In this document: positions 42,682 through 52,607 of the stretch, one piece after another
How positions within the stretch are numbered: the first letter of the stretch is position 1
How the letters are laid out: every line of letters starts with the position of its first letter
Assembly (NCBI GenBank): GCA_038131795.1
Contig: JAYPQE010000003.1
Span: forward strand, 1,922,001 to 1,986,000
DNA: 64,000 nucleotides
Direction of reading: 5' to 3'
From: Eutrophobius brisbanensis
GTDB taxonomy: Bacteria; Pseudomonadota; Gammaproteobacteria; Eutrophobiales; Eutrophobiaceae
The notes under the pieces: generated by a model
The model's input: only the letters and a program-made list of their open reading frames with translations
The model's database searches: none
What the model was told of the DNA's origin: nothing
Made by a program: the position numbers and the translations under genes

Positions 42682-42901
42682 ATTTTATTGGCCACAGAGG
42701 ACACAGAGATAACAGATGAAAACAAATTTAATTTAAATAGAGAAACGATTAAATAGCGCGGAGGATAAATATATAAAACTGCAACCACTTTTTTTTCACA
42801 ATACTTCGGATGAAATTATAGCATTAGAAGTTGTTCATCATTTCTTATTTAATCTTTTTCTTTTCTATGTGATCTCTGTGGCTTAATCATTCACTAACAA
42901 A
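42682..42901. other. Gap with a degenerate inverted repeat
   Basis: The 220-bp gap between ychF and the class II aldolase gene has ggccacagaggacacagaga at its left end and an approximate reverse copy (ctatgtgatctctgtggct) at its right end. The middle is AT-rich and has no frame worth calling. Confidence 0.5.
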
Positions 42902-43993
42902 TTACACATTAAATCTAAATAACATCACGTCGCCATCCTTGACGATATAGTCTTTACCCTCCAGACGCCATTTACCTGCCTCCTTGGCGCCGTTCTCTCC
43001 ATTGCAGTTGATATAGTCATCGTAACCAATGACTTCAGCGCGGATAAAGCCTTTCTCAAAGTCGGTATGGATCTTGCCAGCGGCCTTCGGCGCGGTGTCT
43101 CCTTTCCTTATGGTCCAGGCCCGGGTCTCTTTAGGTCCGGCGGTAAAATAGGTCTGCAGCCCTAACAACTCATACCCGGCGCGAATGATGCGGTTCAGCC
43201 CGGGTTCTTCAAGACCCATCTCTGCCAGAAAATCCAGCTTTTCATCTTCTTCAAGCTGGGCAATCTCGGCCTCTATGGCGGCGCACACCGAGATCACATC
43301 CGATCCCTCTGACTTTGCATGCTCAATTAATTTTGCCAACCAGGGGTTGTCTTCGATTCCAGACTCTTCCACATTGGCGATATACAACATGGGCTTGGCT
43401 GTCAGCAAATGCAGCTCATTAAGGAACGGCCTGTCTTCACCAGCGATCTCAAATGACCGTACCGGTTTCCCCTCATCTACATTGGCAGCAAGCTTTTCCA
43501 GTATGGCCTGTTGTTTCAACGCGGTCTTGTCACCGCTACGGGTATTCTTAATGACCTTTTGCAGGGCCTTATCAACCGATTCCTGGTCTGCCAGGCACAG
43601 TTCAGTATTGATTACTTCAAGATCTGACAGGGGGTTTACCTTGCCGGCAACGTGAACGATATTGTCATCTTCAAAACACCTGACTACCTGGGCGATGGCA
43701 TGGGTTTCACGTATATGTGACAGGAACTGGTTACCCAGACCTTCACCCTTTGAGGCACCTTCCACCAGGCCGGCGATATCAACAAACTCCATATGTGCCG
43801 GGATAGTCTGCTTCGGCTTAACAATGTCAGCAATGTTATAGAGCCTTGGGTCCGGTACGGGTACGATGCCCACATTGGGGTCAATGGTACAAAATGGAAA
43901 ATTCTCAGCGCCGATGGCCGAATTTGTCAACGCATTGAACAGGGTAGACTTACCAACATTGGGCAGTCCAACAATTCCGCATTTAAAGCCCAT
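42902..43993 (-). CDS. ychF: Redox-regulated ATPase/GTPase YchF
   Basis: A 363-residue OBG-family P-loop protein that prefers ATP and associates with ribosomes; it is linked to oxidative-stress sensitivity. The P-loop GLPNVGKSTLFNALT lies at residues 8-22, the switch region FVDIAGLVEGASKGEGLG follows, and NVEESGIEDN replaces the NKxD motif, as is usual for YchF. A coiled-coil helical insert and the C-terminal TGS domain (TYFTAGPKETRAWTI) complete it. It follows pth in the conventional pth-ychF order. Confidence 0.97.
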   Translation of the reverse strand: MGFKCGIVGLPNVGKSTLFNALTNSAIGAENFPFCTIDPNVGIVPVPDPRLYNIADIVKPKQTIPAHMEFVDIAGLVEGASKGEGLGNQFLSHIRETHAIAQVVRCFEDDNIVHVAGKVNPLSDLEVINTELCLADQESVDKALQKVIKNTRSGDKTALKQQAILEKLAANVDEGKPVRSFEIAGEDRPFLNELHLLTAKPMLYIANVEESGIEDNPWLAKLIEHAKSEGSDVISVCAAIEAEIAQLEEDEKLDFLAEMGLEEPGLNRIIRAGYELLGLQTYFTAGPKETRAWTIRKGDTAPKAAGKIHTDFEKGFIRAEVIGYDDYINCNGENGAKEAGKWRLEGKDYIVKDGDVMLFRFNV

Positions 43994-44121
43994 GGTTCTG
44001 TAAGAAGCAAGAAGTTAAAATTAATGATTTAAATGATACTGTCGCTGAAATTATATCGCCTGAAAAATAATCACTATGTATTAATTTAATTTTCTGTTTA
44101 CTTTTCACTTTTTACTTCTCA

Positions 44122-44700
44122 CTATTTTTTATTCAACAACGTCATCGCCTTGTTCATTTCGCCACTGAACACCAATGGCATAACCTCCAGACCACGCTTA
44201 ATGGCATCATCAATCTTGTTTCTATCGTCCCGGCCCGGCCTGTGTAATACATAATCGATGACATCATCTTTGTTACCCGGATGGCCTACGCCAATTCGTA
44301 ATCTTAAAAAGTCTTTCGAACCAAGCTGGCTGATGATATCTCGCAAGCCGTTATGGCCACCATGGCCGCCACCCCGCTTTAACCTGACCGTACCGGCATC
44401 AAGATCAATTTCATCATGGGCCACCAGTATCTCAGTGGGCAAAATGTTGAAATACTCCATGAGTGCTTTCACGGACCTTCCACTGTGGTTCATAAACGTA
44501 TCAGGCTTTAATATCCTGCAATCTGTTCCGCCACTGCTGACACGGGCTATCTCACCGAAAAATTTCTTGTCAGGGGAAAAACTACTGGAACAATTCGCCG
44601 CGTATTCTTCAACAAACCAGAACCCGGCGTTGTGCCGGGTTTCAGTATAATCCTGACCTGGATTACCCAGGCCAACTATCAGTTTCAATGAATCAGGCAC
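44122..44700 (-). CDS. pth: Peptidyl-tRNA hydrolase
   Basis: Recycles peptidyl-tRNA released from stalled ribosomes. The 192 residues show LIVGLGNPGQDYTETRHNAG with the catalytic His23, FMNHSGRSVKALMEY with the Asn-His pair, and the LVAHDEIDLDAGTVRLKRGG signature that carries the catalytic Asp. It sits 15 bp downstream of rplY, the typical rplY-pth-ychF order. Confidence 0.97.
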   Translation of the reverse strand: MPDSLKLIVGLGNPGQDYTETRHNAGFWFVEEYAANCSSSFSPDKKFFGEIARVSSGGTDCRILKPDTFMNHSGRSVKALMEYFNILPTEILVAHDEIDLDAGTVRLKRGGGHGGHNGLRDIISQLGSKDFLRLRIGVGHPGNKDDVIDYVLHRPGRDDRNKIDDAIKRGLEVMPLVFSGEMNKAMTLLNKK

Positions 44701-44715
44701 GTGCCCGCAAGATGG

Positions 44716-45393
44716 TTAGTCTTCTGATTCCGGTTTCTCTTTATCACCGGCCGGGGGTGCTTCTACACCTTCTGCAGCTTCTGCAGCTTCTGCTGATTCT
44801 TCTGGTTCTTCTTCTGCCTGCGGCGGCTGAATGCTGAGTACGGCCTGGTTGGGATCACCACCGGAAACAATAATTTCCAGCTCGATACCCTCGGGCAGCT
44901 TAAGCTCATTCAGGTGAATTGAATCACCTACATGTAACTCACCTATATCGATTTCGATATATTCCGGCAGGTCTTTTGGGAGACATAGAATTTCAAGCTG
45001 GGTCAATAAGCTGTTCACAATGCCTTTTTCATCCTTGACGCCAGGACATGAAGCTTCATTGAGAATATGCAGCGGCACACGCATGGAAATCTTCTCGGTG
45101 GCCTTAATACGTTGTAGATCGATATGCAGAATCTTGGGCTTATAGGGATGCCTTTGCAGGTCTCTTAATACCACTTCTTCGGATTCTTTGCCGATGTTCA
45201 ATGTAAGGATGTGTGAATAAAAGGCCTCTTTTTCCAGATGATGCCAGAGGTCATCATGATCCAACTGGATAGAAACTGCGCCTTTCTCTGTCCCGTATAC
45301 AATGCCCGGGACCTTGCCGGTACGACGTAAGCGGCGGCTCGCACCTTTCCCTACGTTGTCTCGCGGCTCAGCATTTAACTCAAACTGTTCCAT
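44716..45393 (-). CDS. rplY: 50S ribosomal protein L25 (CTC form)
   Basis: A long-form L25 of 225 residues: an N-terminal 5S rRNA-binding domain (KGASRRLRRTGKVPGIVYG, HPYKPKILHIDLQRI) plus a C-terminal TL5/CTC beta domain (LPEYIEIDIGELHVGDSIHL). The last 40 residues are acidic and Ala/Glu-rich. Long-form proteins occur in many bacteria as general stress protein CTC. It is downstream of prs and upstream of pth. Confidence 0.95.
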   Translation of the reverse strand: MEQFELNAEPRDNVGKGASRRLRRTGKVPGIVYGTEKGAVSIQLDHDDLWHHLEKEAFYSHILTLNIGKESEEVVLRDLQRHPYKPKILHIDLQRIKATEKISMRVPLHILNEASCPGVKDEKGIVNSLLTQLEILCLPKDLPEYIEIDIGELHVGDSIHLNELKLPEGIELEIIVSGGDPNQAVLSIQPPQAEEEPEESAEAAEAAEGVEAPPAGDKEKPESED

Positions 45394-45501
45394 GAAACGT
45401 CTCCTAATTTAAGGTGAAAATCGTCCATGCCGCGACCTGCATGGACATAAAAGCGGGGCATTATATGTCAGTAATGGGCTTTTTGCACAGAAAAATTCGA
45501 A

Positions 45502-46464
45502 TCAGTCCACAAACATGGAACTTAAGGATTCTCCGCCGGAAATGCGCCTTAGACTCTCTGCCAGCATCTCTGCCACACTTAACTGACGTATCTGGCTGCA
45601 GGCCTGGGCCTGTTCTGACAGTGGAATTGTGTCGGTGACCACCAGTTCATCCAGGGTTGAGCCGGTAATATTGGTCAGGGCTTTGCCTGACAATACTGCG
45701 TGAGTACAGTAGGCAACCACCATTTTGGCGCCCCTGTCTTTTAGTGCCCCGGCGGCATTACATAATGTCCCGGCCGTATCCACCAGGTCATCGATAATGA
45801 CGCATTCCCGGCCTTCTACCTCACCAATAATATTCATGACCTCTGACTCATTGGGGTTAGGACGACGCTTGTCAATAATGGCCAGATCCGCATCCTCCAG
45901 GCGTTTTGCCAGGGCCCTTGCCCTGACCACACCGCCCACGTCTGGCGAGACCACAATCTGGTTGGGATAACTGTGTTTCCAGATATCACCCAGCAATACC
46001 GGAGAGGCATAGACATTGTCCAATGGGACATCGAAAAAACCCTGGATCTGGTCGGCATGCAGGTCCACCGTCAGGACCCTGTCAATACCTGCGGCGGCGA
46101 TCATATTGGCCACCACCTTGGCGGTAATTGGCACGCGTGATGAACGCGAACGCCTGTCCTGTCTGGCATATCCCATATAGGGAATGACGGCCGTCACGCG
46201 CTCACACGAAGCGCGTTTCAGGGCATCCGCCATGATCAATAACTCCATCAGGTTATCGTTTGCAGGTTGACACAAAGACTGGATGATTACCGTATCGCGG
46301 CCACGAACGTTTTCTTCTATTTCAACAAAGATTTCCCCGTCACTGAACCGGCCAACGTTTATTTTGCCCATGGGCATACTTAGGGATGAGGCAATTTTTT
46401 GCGCAAGAATGGGGTTGGCATTGCCAGTGAACAACATGGTGTTGGAAAGGTAGTTGGTATCCAT
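45502..46464 (-). CDS. prs: Ribose-phosphate pyrophosphokinase
   Basis: Makes PRPP from ribose 5-phosphate and ATP, feeding nucleotide, His and Trp synthesis. The 320 residues show FTGNANPILAQKIASSL at the start, the RQDRRSRSSRVPITAKVVAN flexible loop, and the PRPP-binding VEGRECVIIDDLVDTAGTL motif. It lies just downstream of tRNA-Gln on the minus strand, and rplY follows after about 110 bp. The ispE-tRNA-prs arrangement is widely conserved in gammaproteobacteria. Confidence 0.97.
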   Translation of the reverse strand: MDTNYLSNTMLFTGNANPILAQKIASSLSMPMGKINVGRFSDGEIFVEIEENVRGRDTVIIQSLCQPANDNLMELLIMADALKRASCERVTAVIPYMGYARQDRRSRSSRVPITAKVVANMIAAAGIDRVLTVDLHADQIQGFFDVPLDNVYASPVLLGDIWKHSYPNQIVVSPDVGGVVRARALAKRLEDADLAIIDKRRPNPNESEVMNIIGEVEGRECVIIDDLVDTAGTLCNAAGALKDRGAKMVVAYCTHAVLSGKALTNITGSTLDELVVTDTIPLSEQAQACSQIRQLSVAEMLAESLRRISGGESLSSMFVD

Positions 46465-46491
46465 TATTCCTATATCTGCTGGTTATTGATA

Positions 46492-46568
46492 TGGCTGGGG
46501 TGCCAGGATTCGAACCTGGGAATGCCGGGATCAAAACCCGGTGCCTTAGGCCACTTGGCTACACCCCA
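46492..46568 (-). tRNA. tRNA-Gln, anticodon TTG
   Basis: On the minus strand, acceptor TGGGGTG pairs with CACCCCA, and the anticodon stem CCGGG/CCCGG encloses loop TTTTGAT, giving anticodon TTG. The T arm is CCAGG-TTCGAAT-CCTGG, with discriminator G and an encoded CCA (46494-46492), 77 nt in all. It lies between ispE and prs, its usual place. Confidence 0.96.
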
Positions 46569-46624
46569 ATTTGTAAAAATCTTTAACTCATGTTCTCATC
46601 CTGGCACTACGTGCCAGGATTGTC

Positions 46625-47482
46625 TTAGCTAACCGAATCTATTTTCTGGTTTGCCTGATGATTCAGTAACGGTGAAGTATTTACGCCTTCACTAACGAAC
46701 CCGCTCCACAAATCAGGAACTTGTTTTAAGACATCTTCGGCCTCAGCTTTGGATTTAAACCGTCCAAATACGCAAGCACCCGTTCCGGTCATCCTGGCCC
46801 TGGTCCATTGACCAAGCCACTCACAGGCCCTGGCCACTTGTGGGTATTGCTGGAACACAACCGATTCACAATCATTATGCCCGGCCCCATCCAGGAATTG
46901 GGTTATTGTGATTGGAGAGGTATTTCGTGTCAAATCCGGACTAGAAAAAATTTTTCCGGTATCCACATGACAGCCGGGATGTATGACCAGATACCAGACA
47001 GGGGGCAGCTCAAGCGGCATCAGGATCTCACCTACACCCTCTCCCCAGGCGGACCGGCCAAGCACAAAGACGGGTACATCTGCCCCCAGGGTCAATCCCA
47101 TTTGTGCCAGTTGCTGCAAGCTATAGCCTGTTTGCCATATTTCATTCAGCGCCACCAATGTGGTTGCCGCATTGGAGCTACCGCCTCCCAGTCCCCCACC
47201 AGTTGGAATAACCTTGTGGACTTTTATATTAATCCCAAGACGCGTACCGCTGGTTTCCTGCAATAATTGCGCTGCTTTATAGATAAGATTATCTTTGGCC
47301 TTAAGATCCAGACCTGCACATTCCAACTGGATTTGACCATCACCGGCAGGTGTAAATTCAAGCTCATCGCCATATTTCAGTATCTGAAAGGCCGTCTGTA
47401 ATTCATGGTAACCGTCCTCTCGCCTGCCGGTAACATGCAGAAACAGGTTAATTTTTGCCGGGGACGGCCAGCACATCGTCAT
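46625..47482 (-). CDS. ispE: CDP-methylerythritol (CDP-ME) kinase
   Basis: Phosphorylates CDP-ME in the MEP isoprenoid pathway. A 285-residue GHMP kinase: SPAKINLFLHVTGRREDGYH at the N-terminus, the ATP-binding loop VIPTGGGLGGGSSNAATTL in the middle, and ARMTGTGACVFGRF near the C-terminus. The start overlaps the lolB stop by 4 bp, the standard lolB-ispE pair. Confidence 0.96.
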   Translation of the reverse strand: MTMCWPSPAKINLFLHVTGRREDGYHELQTAFQILKYGDELEFTPAGDGQIQLECAGLDLKAKDNLIYKAAQLLQETSGTRLGINIKVHKVIPTGGGLGGGSSNAATTLVALNEIWQTGYSLQQLAQMGLTLGADVPVFVLGRSAWGEGVGEILMPLELPPVWYLVIHPGCHVDTGKIFSSPDLTRNTSPITITQFLDGAGHNDCESVVFQQYPQVARACEWLGQWTRARMTGTGACVFGRFKSKAEAEDVLKQVPDLWSGFVSEGVNTSPLLNHQANQKIDSVS

Positions 47483-48117
47483 GATGATTTGACGTCCCAG
47501 TGATTAATAATGACCCTGATACGGGTCCCCAACCGGGTTAATTCTATACGTGACGGTAATGCATTTTCAGTGGTGAGATCATAACGTTGATAAGAGACTA
47601 TCCAGTTGTCTGCCTGCAGGCTCACCAGCCGGCCATTTTCATCTATTACCTGGTCAGATATTGAATATTGTGGATGGGAAATACCTCTGATCCAGTATTT
47701 CAGGGCATGTACAGGGATACTCCAGCCCAGGTTTTGATTCATTATTTGCATGACATCACTATCGGTGTATTCCCTGTTATCGCTGGTCTTTAGCGTAACG
47801 CCATCACCGTCTCCTGATATCAGAGCTGTGCCTTGTGCCAGTGGTGCAATGATTCGGATTTCAAAGTTATCCCCGGATTGTTTCCAGTGCATAGTTGCTG
47901 ACCATGCCTCTTCATTTAAACGCACGGCCATTCTGCCTGAAAACTCCCAATGGTTAAGTTCTGCAATATGCTGACGGTGAGCATTCCACAGGGCCATCCT
48001 TTCGCCCTCGGTTCGGGTTTGCTGATTGGCACAACCACCTATCATTAAGGCAAGGAAACATAATAAAACCTGTGTTGACCGCCCAGTGGTTGCTGACAAC
48101 AAACTCTGCTGGTACAT
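47479..48117 (-). CDS. lolB: Outer-membrane lipoprotein chaperone LolB
   Basis: The outer-membrane receptor that takes lipoproteins from LolA and inserts them into the inner leaflet. A lipoprotein signal ending in LALMIGGC is present. The mature part begins with a polar stretch and HWEFSGRMAVRLNEEAWSA, the usual LolB entry strand, and the HALKYWIRGI segment follows. I chose the ATG at 48117; an upstream in-frame TTG at 48153 would add 12 residues before the signal peptide. The product is about 212 residues. Confidence 0.92.
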   Translation of the reverse strand: MYQQSLLSATTGRSTQVLLCFLALMIGGCANQQTRTEGERMALWNAHRQHIAELNHWEFSGRMAVRLNEEAWSATMHWKQSGDNFEIRIIAPLAQGTALISGDGDGVTLKTSDNREYTDSDVMQIMNQNLGWSIPVHALKYWIRGISHPQYSISDQVIDENGRLVSLQADNWIVSYQRYDLTTENALPSRIELTRLGTRIRVIINHWDVKSS

Positions 48118-48169
48118 ATTGAGGAATGGAGACTCCGACTGAATTGAAATCAAGACGTAAGACTAAATA

Positions 48170-49945
48170 TCAGGGATTAAACCGCTGAATTACGTCCTGT
48201 AAAGTATCGTTGTCTGGCATTGCTTCCAGGGCTGTCTCCCACACCTTGCGCGCTTCACGCTTGTCACCCTTTACCCATAAGACCTCACCCAGGTGGGCGG
48301 CAATTTCAGCATCGGGGATAATGTCTAACGCCCGTTTAAGATACAGGATGGCCTCGTCCAGCTTGCCTAACCGGTACAATACCCAGCCTTTACTATCGAG
48401 TATATAGTGATCATGTGGACTGATTTCCAGTGCCGCATCTATGAGCTCCAGTGCCTCTTCAAACCGGTTGGTACGATCGGCAAGGGTATAACCCAGGGCA
48501 TTCATTGCCATGGCATTTTCCGGTTCGCGGCGGATTATCATACGCAGATCAGCTTCGAGTATGTCCATTCTGTCCAGCTTTTCTGCGAGCATCGCCCTGG
48601 AATACAGCAGGTCAGAGTTATAACCATTTTCAAGTGCACGATCATAAATCAGCATGGCCTCCTGGAGTTCACCCTGATCAACCAGGATTTCAGCCTCGGC
48701 CTGAATCAGCACCACAGATTCATTTTCATTTTGGGTGCGAATAGAACCTAAATGCATTCTCGCATCCTCAATTCTACCCTGCCGTGCAAGCATTAATCCT
48801 AACCTGACCTGGGAATCAAAATAGTTTTGGCCCGCCTGTACCCCCTGGTACCAGATCGCGGCCTTTTCATAATCCCCTCTGTCTTCGGTTATCCGACCCA
48901 GGTAATAATTTACATCATTTGTACGGTGGGTCCGGGTAGATAACTTCAAAAAATATTCTTCCGAGTCATCAATGTCCCCTGACTGAAGATATAACAATGC
49001 CAGGGCGAACATCACATCAGTGTTGTTTGGTGCTTGGTCAATTAAAATTTCGAATTGCCGCACAGACTCACCATATTGTCTCGCCTCGGACAACAACCTG
49101 GCATAGCTTAGCCGTAAATTAAACGTATCATCCTTACGTTTTCTGATGACGTCCTCAAGCCAGGTTAATGCATCGTCCGTACGGTTTACACGTTGCAGTA
49201 TTGCCACGTATCCCAGTACCACACTGTCATCATCCGGTTTTAACTGGTAGGTCTTCTCCAAAAGCTCAAGAGCATAATCATATTCGCCTATGATGGATGC
49301 CACCCGGGAAAACGCAAACAATGCCTCAGGGGATTCCTGTCTGGTTTGTACAAGTTGATCCACAACTTCCATGATGGTGTCCCGTTGACCCTCACGTCCC
49401 AATAGGTTGGCAACCATGAGCAGTTTCTGCTCAACGTCTCCGTAGGTGTAATCCAGGATGTTCTCCAGGTATTCCAGGGAGGCCGAAACATCGCCTTCCC
49501 TTAACGCCATCACTGCCAGCACCTGGTGTGGATCCGGGTTCCTGGGGTCCAGCTCTACCCATAGCCCCGCCATTTCTTTTGCGGCTTTTGCCTCGCGGGC
49601 AAATACCGCGATACGGGTTGCCCGCTGTACTATTTCAGGGTCACGTGTGTCTCGGGCAAGCATCAGATAATTTTCCAGTGACCTGTCGATATGGCCCCTT
49701 TGACCTGCGAACTCTGCCTCAAGGATTTGATATAACAGCTCCTGGGTCAGGTCTATCTTGGGGCGTACCGGTTCAACACGGACGATCCTGGGTTCATCCT
49801 GGACAGAGGGTGTCTGGGCCGTAGCCACCTCCTGCTCTGACTGTTTGACAGGTGCAGTAGTACAGGCGGCTAAAAATAGTATTCCGACAGGAAATGTCCT
49901 GCTGATAATGTTCATTCTCATATCAGGGTCTTTTTTTTCGCTCAT
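48170..49945 (-). CDS. TPR-repeat outer-membrane lipoprotein
   Basis: A 591-residue tetratricopeptide-repeat protein with a lipoprotein signal (VGILFLAACTTAP, Cys near residue 28). TPR motifs run through most of the length, for example MAMNALGYTLADRTNRFEEA and LDSKGWVLYRLGKLDEAILY. The gene order with lolB and ispE recalls the TPR lipoproteins found next to lolB in pseudomonads. Likely a periplasm-facing scaffold; no enzymatic domain is visible. The ATG at 49945 is used; a Met 10 codons later (49915) also fits the signal peptide. Confidence 0.85.
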   Translation of the reverse strand: MSEKKDPDMRMNIISRTFPVGILFLAACTTAPVKQSEQEVATAQTPSVQDEPRIVRVEPVRPKIDLTQELLYQILEAEFAGQRGHIDRSLENYLMLARDTRDPEIVQRATRIAVFAREAKAAKEMAGLWVELDPRNPDPHQVLAVMALREGDVSASLEYLENILDYTYGDVEQKLLMVANLLGREGQRDTIMEVVDQLVQTRQESPEALFAFSRVASIIGEYDYALELLEKTYQLKPDDDSVVLGYVAILQRVNRTDDALTWLEDVIRKRKDDTFNLRLSYARLLSEARQYGESVRQFEILIDQAPNNTDVMFALALLYLQSGDIDDSEEYFLKLSTRTHRTNDVNYYLGRITEDRGDYEKAAIWYQGVQAGQNYFDSQVRLGLMLARQGRIEDARMHLGSIRTQNENESVVLIQAEAEILVDQGELQEAMLIYDRALENGYNSDLLYSRAMLAEKLDRMDILEADLRMIIRREPENAMAMNALGYTLADRTNRFEEALELIDAALEISPHDHYILDSKGWVLYRLGKLDEAILYLKRALDIIPDAEIAAHLGEVLWVKGDKREARKVWETALEAMPDNDTLQDVIQRFNP

Positions 49946-50181
49946 TTATGATGATGATAGGGAATTGTTCAATTAAAATCACCATTTATGGACTCAAACC
50001 TTAAATATTAGGTTCACTCCATAGGCGGCCAGCCAGCAGGTGTTTTTTCCGCCTTTCCACATATAATCTCACGCAAGATCTGGATTTTCATAAAAAAAAC
50101 ATTATAACAACATGATAAGTATATAATTTATAATACATTTGGATATTTATGGCACACCGTAATGCCCGGTTTGATAACACC

Positions 50182-51462
50182 ATGACACTATATGCACTCG
50201 GACTCAATCATGTCACTGCCCCCGTAGAAGTGAGGGAGAAAGTAGCAGTGAATGATGACAAACTGCCGTCGGCCCTGATGGAGCTGAGGGATGAGCATGC
50301 CATTGAAGAAGTAGCAATCCTGTCTACCTGTAATCGTACCGAAGTTTACTGCTCTCTTAATAATGACGATGAATCAGTTATTGTGGACTGGTTTTCACAC
50401 CTGCATCACCTGAAAATACAGGAAATCAATCCCTTTCTTTATTCATATCCTGATGCCAATGCCGTCAAGCATATGTTAAGAGTCGCCAGTGGGCTTGATT
50501 CCATGGTTATCGGCGAGCCCCAGGTCCTGGGTCAGTTAAAGAGTGCCTATAAAGCCGCCATTGAAGCAGGCAGTATCGGCCAGTTACTCGGTAGACTTTT
50601 CCAGCACTCATTCAAAGTCGCGAAAGAAATTCGCAGTAATACAGAAATCGGCAACCACCCTGTCTCAATCGCCTATGCAGCAGTCAGGTTAGGGCAACAG
50701 ATATTCGGCGATTTCACAAATAAAACGGCCTTACTCATTGGCGCCGGTGAAACCATTGAGCTGACGGCCAGACACCTTCAGGAATGCGGTCTGACAAGAA
50801 TGATTATTGCCAACCGGACCCTGGAGCGTTCACAACACCTTGCCCGTGAATTTTCCGGTTACGCAATTACGTTAGATGATATCGCCAGTCACCTGGATGA
50901 GGCGGATATTGTTATTTGCTCGACTGCCAGTGAGAACCCCATTATTAGCAAGGCCATGGTTAAGTCAGCCATCAAAAAACGCAAACACAAACCTGTGTAT
51001 ATTGTAGACATTGCTGTACCCAGGGACGTAGAGGCCGCTGCTGGTGATCTGGATGATGTATACCTGTATACAGTTGATGATCTGCACGGGGTCATTGAAG
51101 AAAACCTGAAAAACCGTGCGCAGGCTGCACACCAGGCCGAAGAAATCATTGACACACACGTCATTCATTTTATGGACTGGATGCACTCTCTGAATACGGT
51201 ATCAACAATCAAGGCCATTCGTGAGCAGGCTTCTGATATGCAGGAAGAAGTATTAGCAGCTGCGATCAGACGTTTAAACCGGGGTGAAGAACCGGAGATG
51301 GTCATGCGGGAAATGGCCCGGTCACTTTCCAACAAGCTTATCCATTCCCCCAGTTCAGGTTTAAGGAATGTCAGTCAGGAACAAAAGGATGAATTATTAC
51401 GTGCTGCAAGGATTCTATTTGACATCCCCACTGACAACAAAGAACCTGATCATAATCAATAA
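50182..51462 (+). CDS. hemA: Glutamyl-tRNA reductase
   Basis: The first committed enzyme of C5-pathway tetrapyrrole synthesis: reduces Glu-tRNA to glutamate-1-semialdehyde with NADPH. I chose the ATG at 50182 because MTLYALGLNHVTAPVEVRE then aligns with the family and the nucleophilic Cys in LSTCNRTEVYC falls at residue 50, as in E. coli; the frame is open to an ATG at 50149. GLDSMVIGEPQVLGQLKSAY and the NADPH-binding ALLIGAGETIELTARHL segment are intact. The product is 426 residues. It is divergent from the TPR lipoprotein gene and precedes prfA. Confidence 0.96.
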   Translation: MTLYALGLNHVTAPVEVREKVAVNDDKLPSALMELRDEHAIEEVAILSTCNRTEVYCSLNNDDESVIVDWFSHLHHLKIQEINPFLYSYPDANAVKHMLRVASGLDSMVIGEPQVLGQLKSAYKAAIEAGSIGQLLGRLFQHSFKVAKEIRSNTEIGNHPVSIAYAAVRLGQQIFGDFTNKTALLIGAGETIELTARHLQECGLTRMIIANRTLERSQHLAREFSGYAITLDDIASHLDEADIVICSTASENPIISKAMVKSAIKKRKHKPVYIVDIAVPRDVEAAAGDLDDVYLYTVDDLHGVIEENLKNRAQAAHQAEEIIDTHVIHFMDWMHSLNTVSTIKAIREQASDMQEEVLAAAIRRLNRGEEPEMVMREMARSLSNKLIHSPSSGLRNVSQEQKDELLRAARILFDIPTDNKEPDHNQ

Positions 51463-51510
51463 TCCCTCAATTTTACTGTTTGATTTTCAAGCCAACCTGT
51501 TTGTATAGAT

Positions 51511-52605
51511 ATGTTAAAGCCAAGCCTGCAACAAAAACTCGAAAAACTAACGGAAAGACGTGATGAAATTCATGCCTTGCTGTCCGATCCGGCCGTGATC
51601 CGCGATCAAAACCAGTTTCGTAATCTCAGTAAGGAAGTCGCGGAGGTCAACCCGGTGGTAGATTGTTACCGGGACTATTTGCGCCACATAGAGTCAATCC
51701 AGGAAACCAATGAAATGCTGGAAGACAGTGATGAAGACATTCGCCAAATTGCCCGCGAAGAAATCCAGCAAAGCGAAGCTAAGGTTAGTGAACTGGAGGA
51801 CGAGTTACAAAGGTTATTACTGCCCAAAGACCCGGCTGACAACAGCAATATATTCCTTGAAATACGCGCCGGTACGGGGGGTGAAGAGGCGGCATTATTC
51901 GCGGCCGACTTGATGAGAATGTATTCACGGTATGCGGAAAACCGTGACTGGAAAATTGAAATTATCAGCACGGCATTAAGTGACCTTGAAGGTTACAGGG
52001 AAATTATTATGCGGGTGATAGGAACCGGGGCGTATTCCAGGTTGAAGTTTGAATCCGGTGCCCACCGGGTACAAAGAGTGCCTGAAACGGAGTCCCAGGG
52101 TCGCATACACACGTCAGCATGTACCGTTGCAATTTTACCGGAAGCAGAAGAGGTGAAAGAGATTGAAGTTGCCTCAGATGATATCAAAGTCGATACCTTC
52201 CGGGCCTCAGGGGCGGGTGGACAGCACGTAAATAAAACCGATTCCGCAATCCGCCTGACTCACTTACCTACTGGCATTGTGGTTGAGTGTCAGGATGAAA
52301 GATCACAACATAAAAACCGGGCCAGGGCCATGTCCCTCCTCAAGGCCAAACTCCTCAACGAAGAACGTACCAGACAGGCAGCAGAGATTGCGGAAAACCG
52401 CCGCAACCTGGTGGGTTCCGGCGATCGGTCAGAACGGATACGCACCTATAACTTTCCTCAGGGCAGAGTAACTGATCACCGGATAAATCTGACCTTATAT
52501 AAACTGGATGAGTTTATGGAAGGTGACATGGACATGGTTATCGACCCGCTCATTAATGAGTACCAGGCAGACCAGTTGGCGGCCCTGGCGGCAGAGGGTA
52601 ATTAA
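51511..52605 (+). CDS. prfA: Peptide chain release factor 1
   Basis: Terminates translation at UAA and UAG. The 364 residues carry the tripeptide codon-reading motif PET (family PxT) in RVPETESQGRIHTSACTVAI and the universal GGQ motif in FRASGAGGQHVNKTDSAIRL, the methylation target of PrmC. It lies between hemA and prmC, the standard hemA-prfA-prmC order, with only 2 bp to prmC. Confidence 0.98.
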   Translation: MLKPSLQQKLEKLTERRDEIHALLSDPAVIRDQNQFRNLSKEVAEVNPVVDCYRDYLRHIESIQETNEMLEDSDEDIRQIAREEIQQSEAKVSELEDELQRLLLPKDPADNSNIFLEIRAGTGGEEAALFAADLMRMYSRYAENRDWKIEIISTALSDLEGYREIIMRVIGTGAYSRLKFESGAHRVQRVPETESQGRIHTSACTVAILPEAEEVKEIEVASDDIKVDTFRASGAGGQHVNKTDSAIRLTHLPTGIVVECQDERSQHKNRARAMSLLKAKLLNEERTRQAAEIAENRRNLVGSGDRSERIRTYNFPQGRVTDHRINLTLYKLDEFMEGDMDMVIDPLINEYQADQLAALAAEGN

Positions 52606-52607
52606 TC

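Noticed and set aside
42682..42901. A possible small gene in the ychF to aldolase gap
   Set aside because: Only a short degenerate inverted repeat with AT-rich filler; no frame over a few dozen codons has support.
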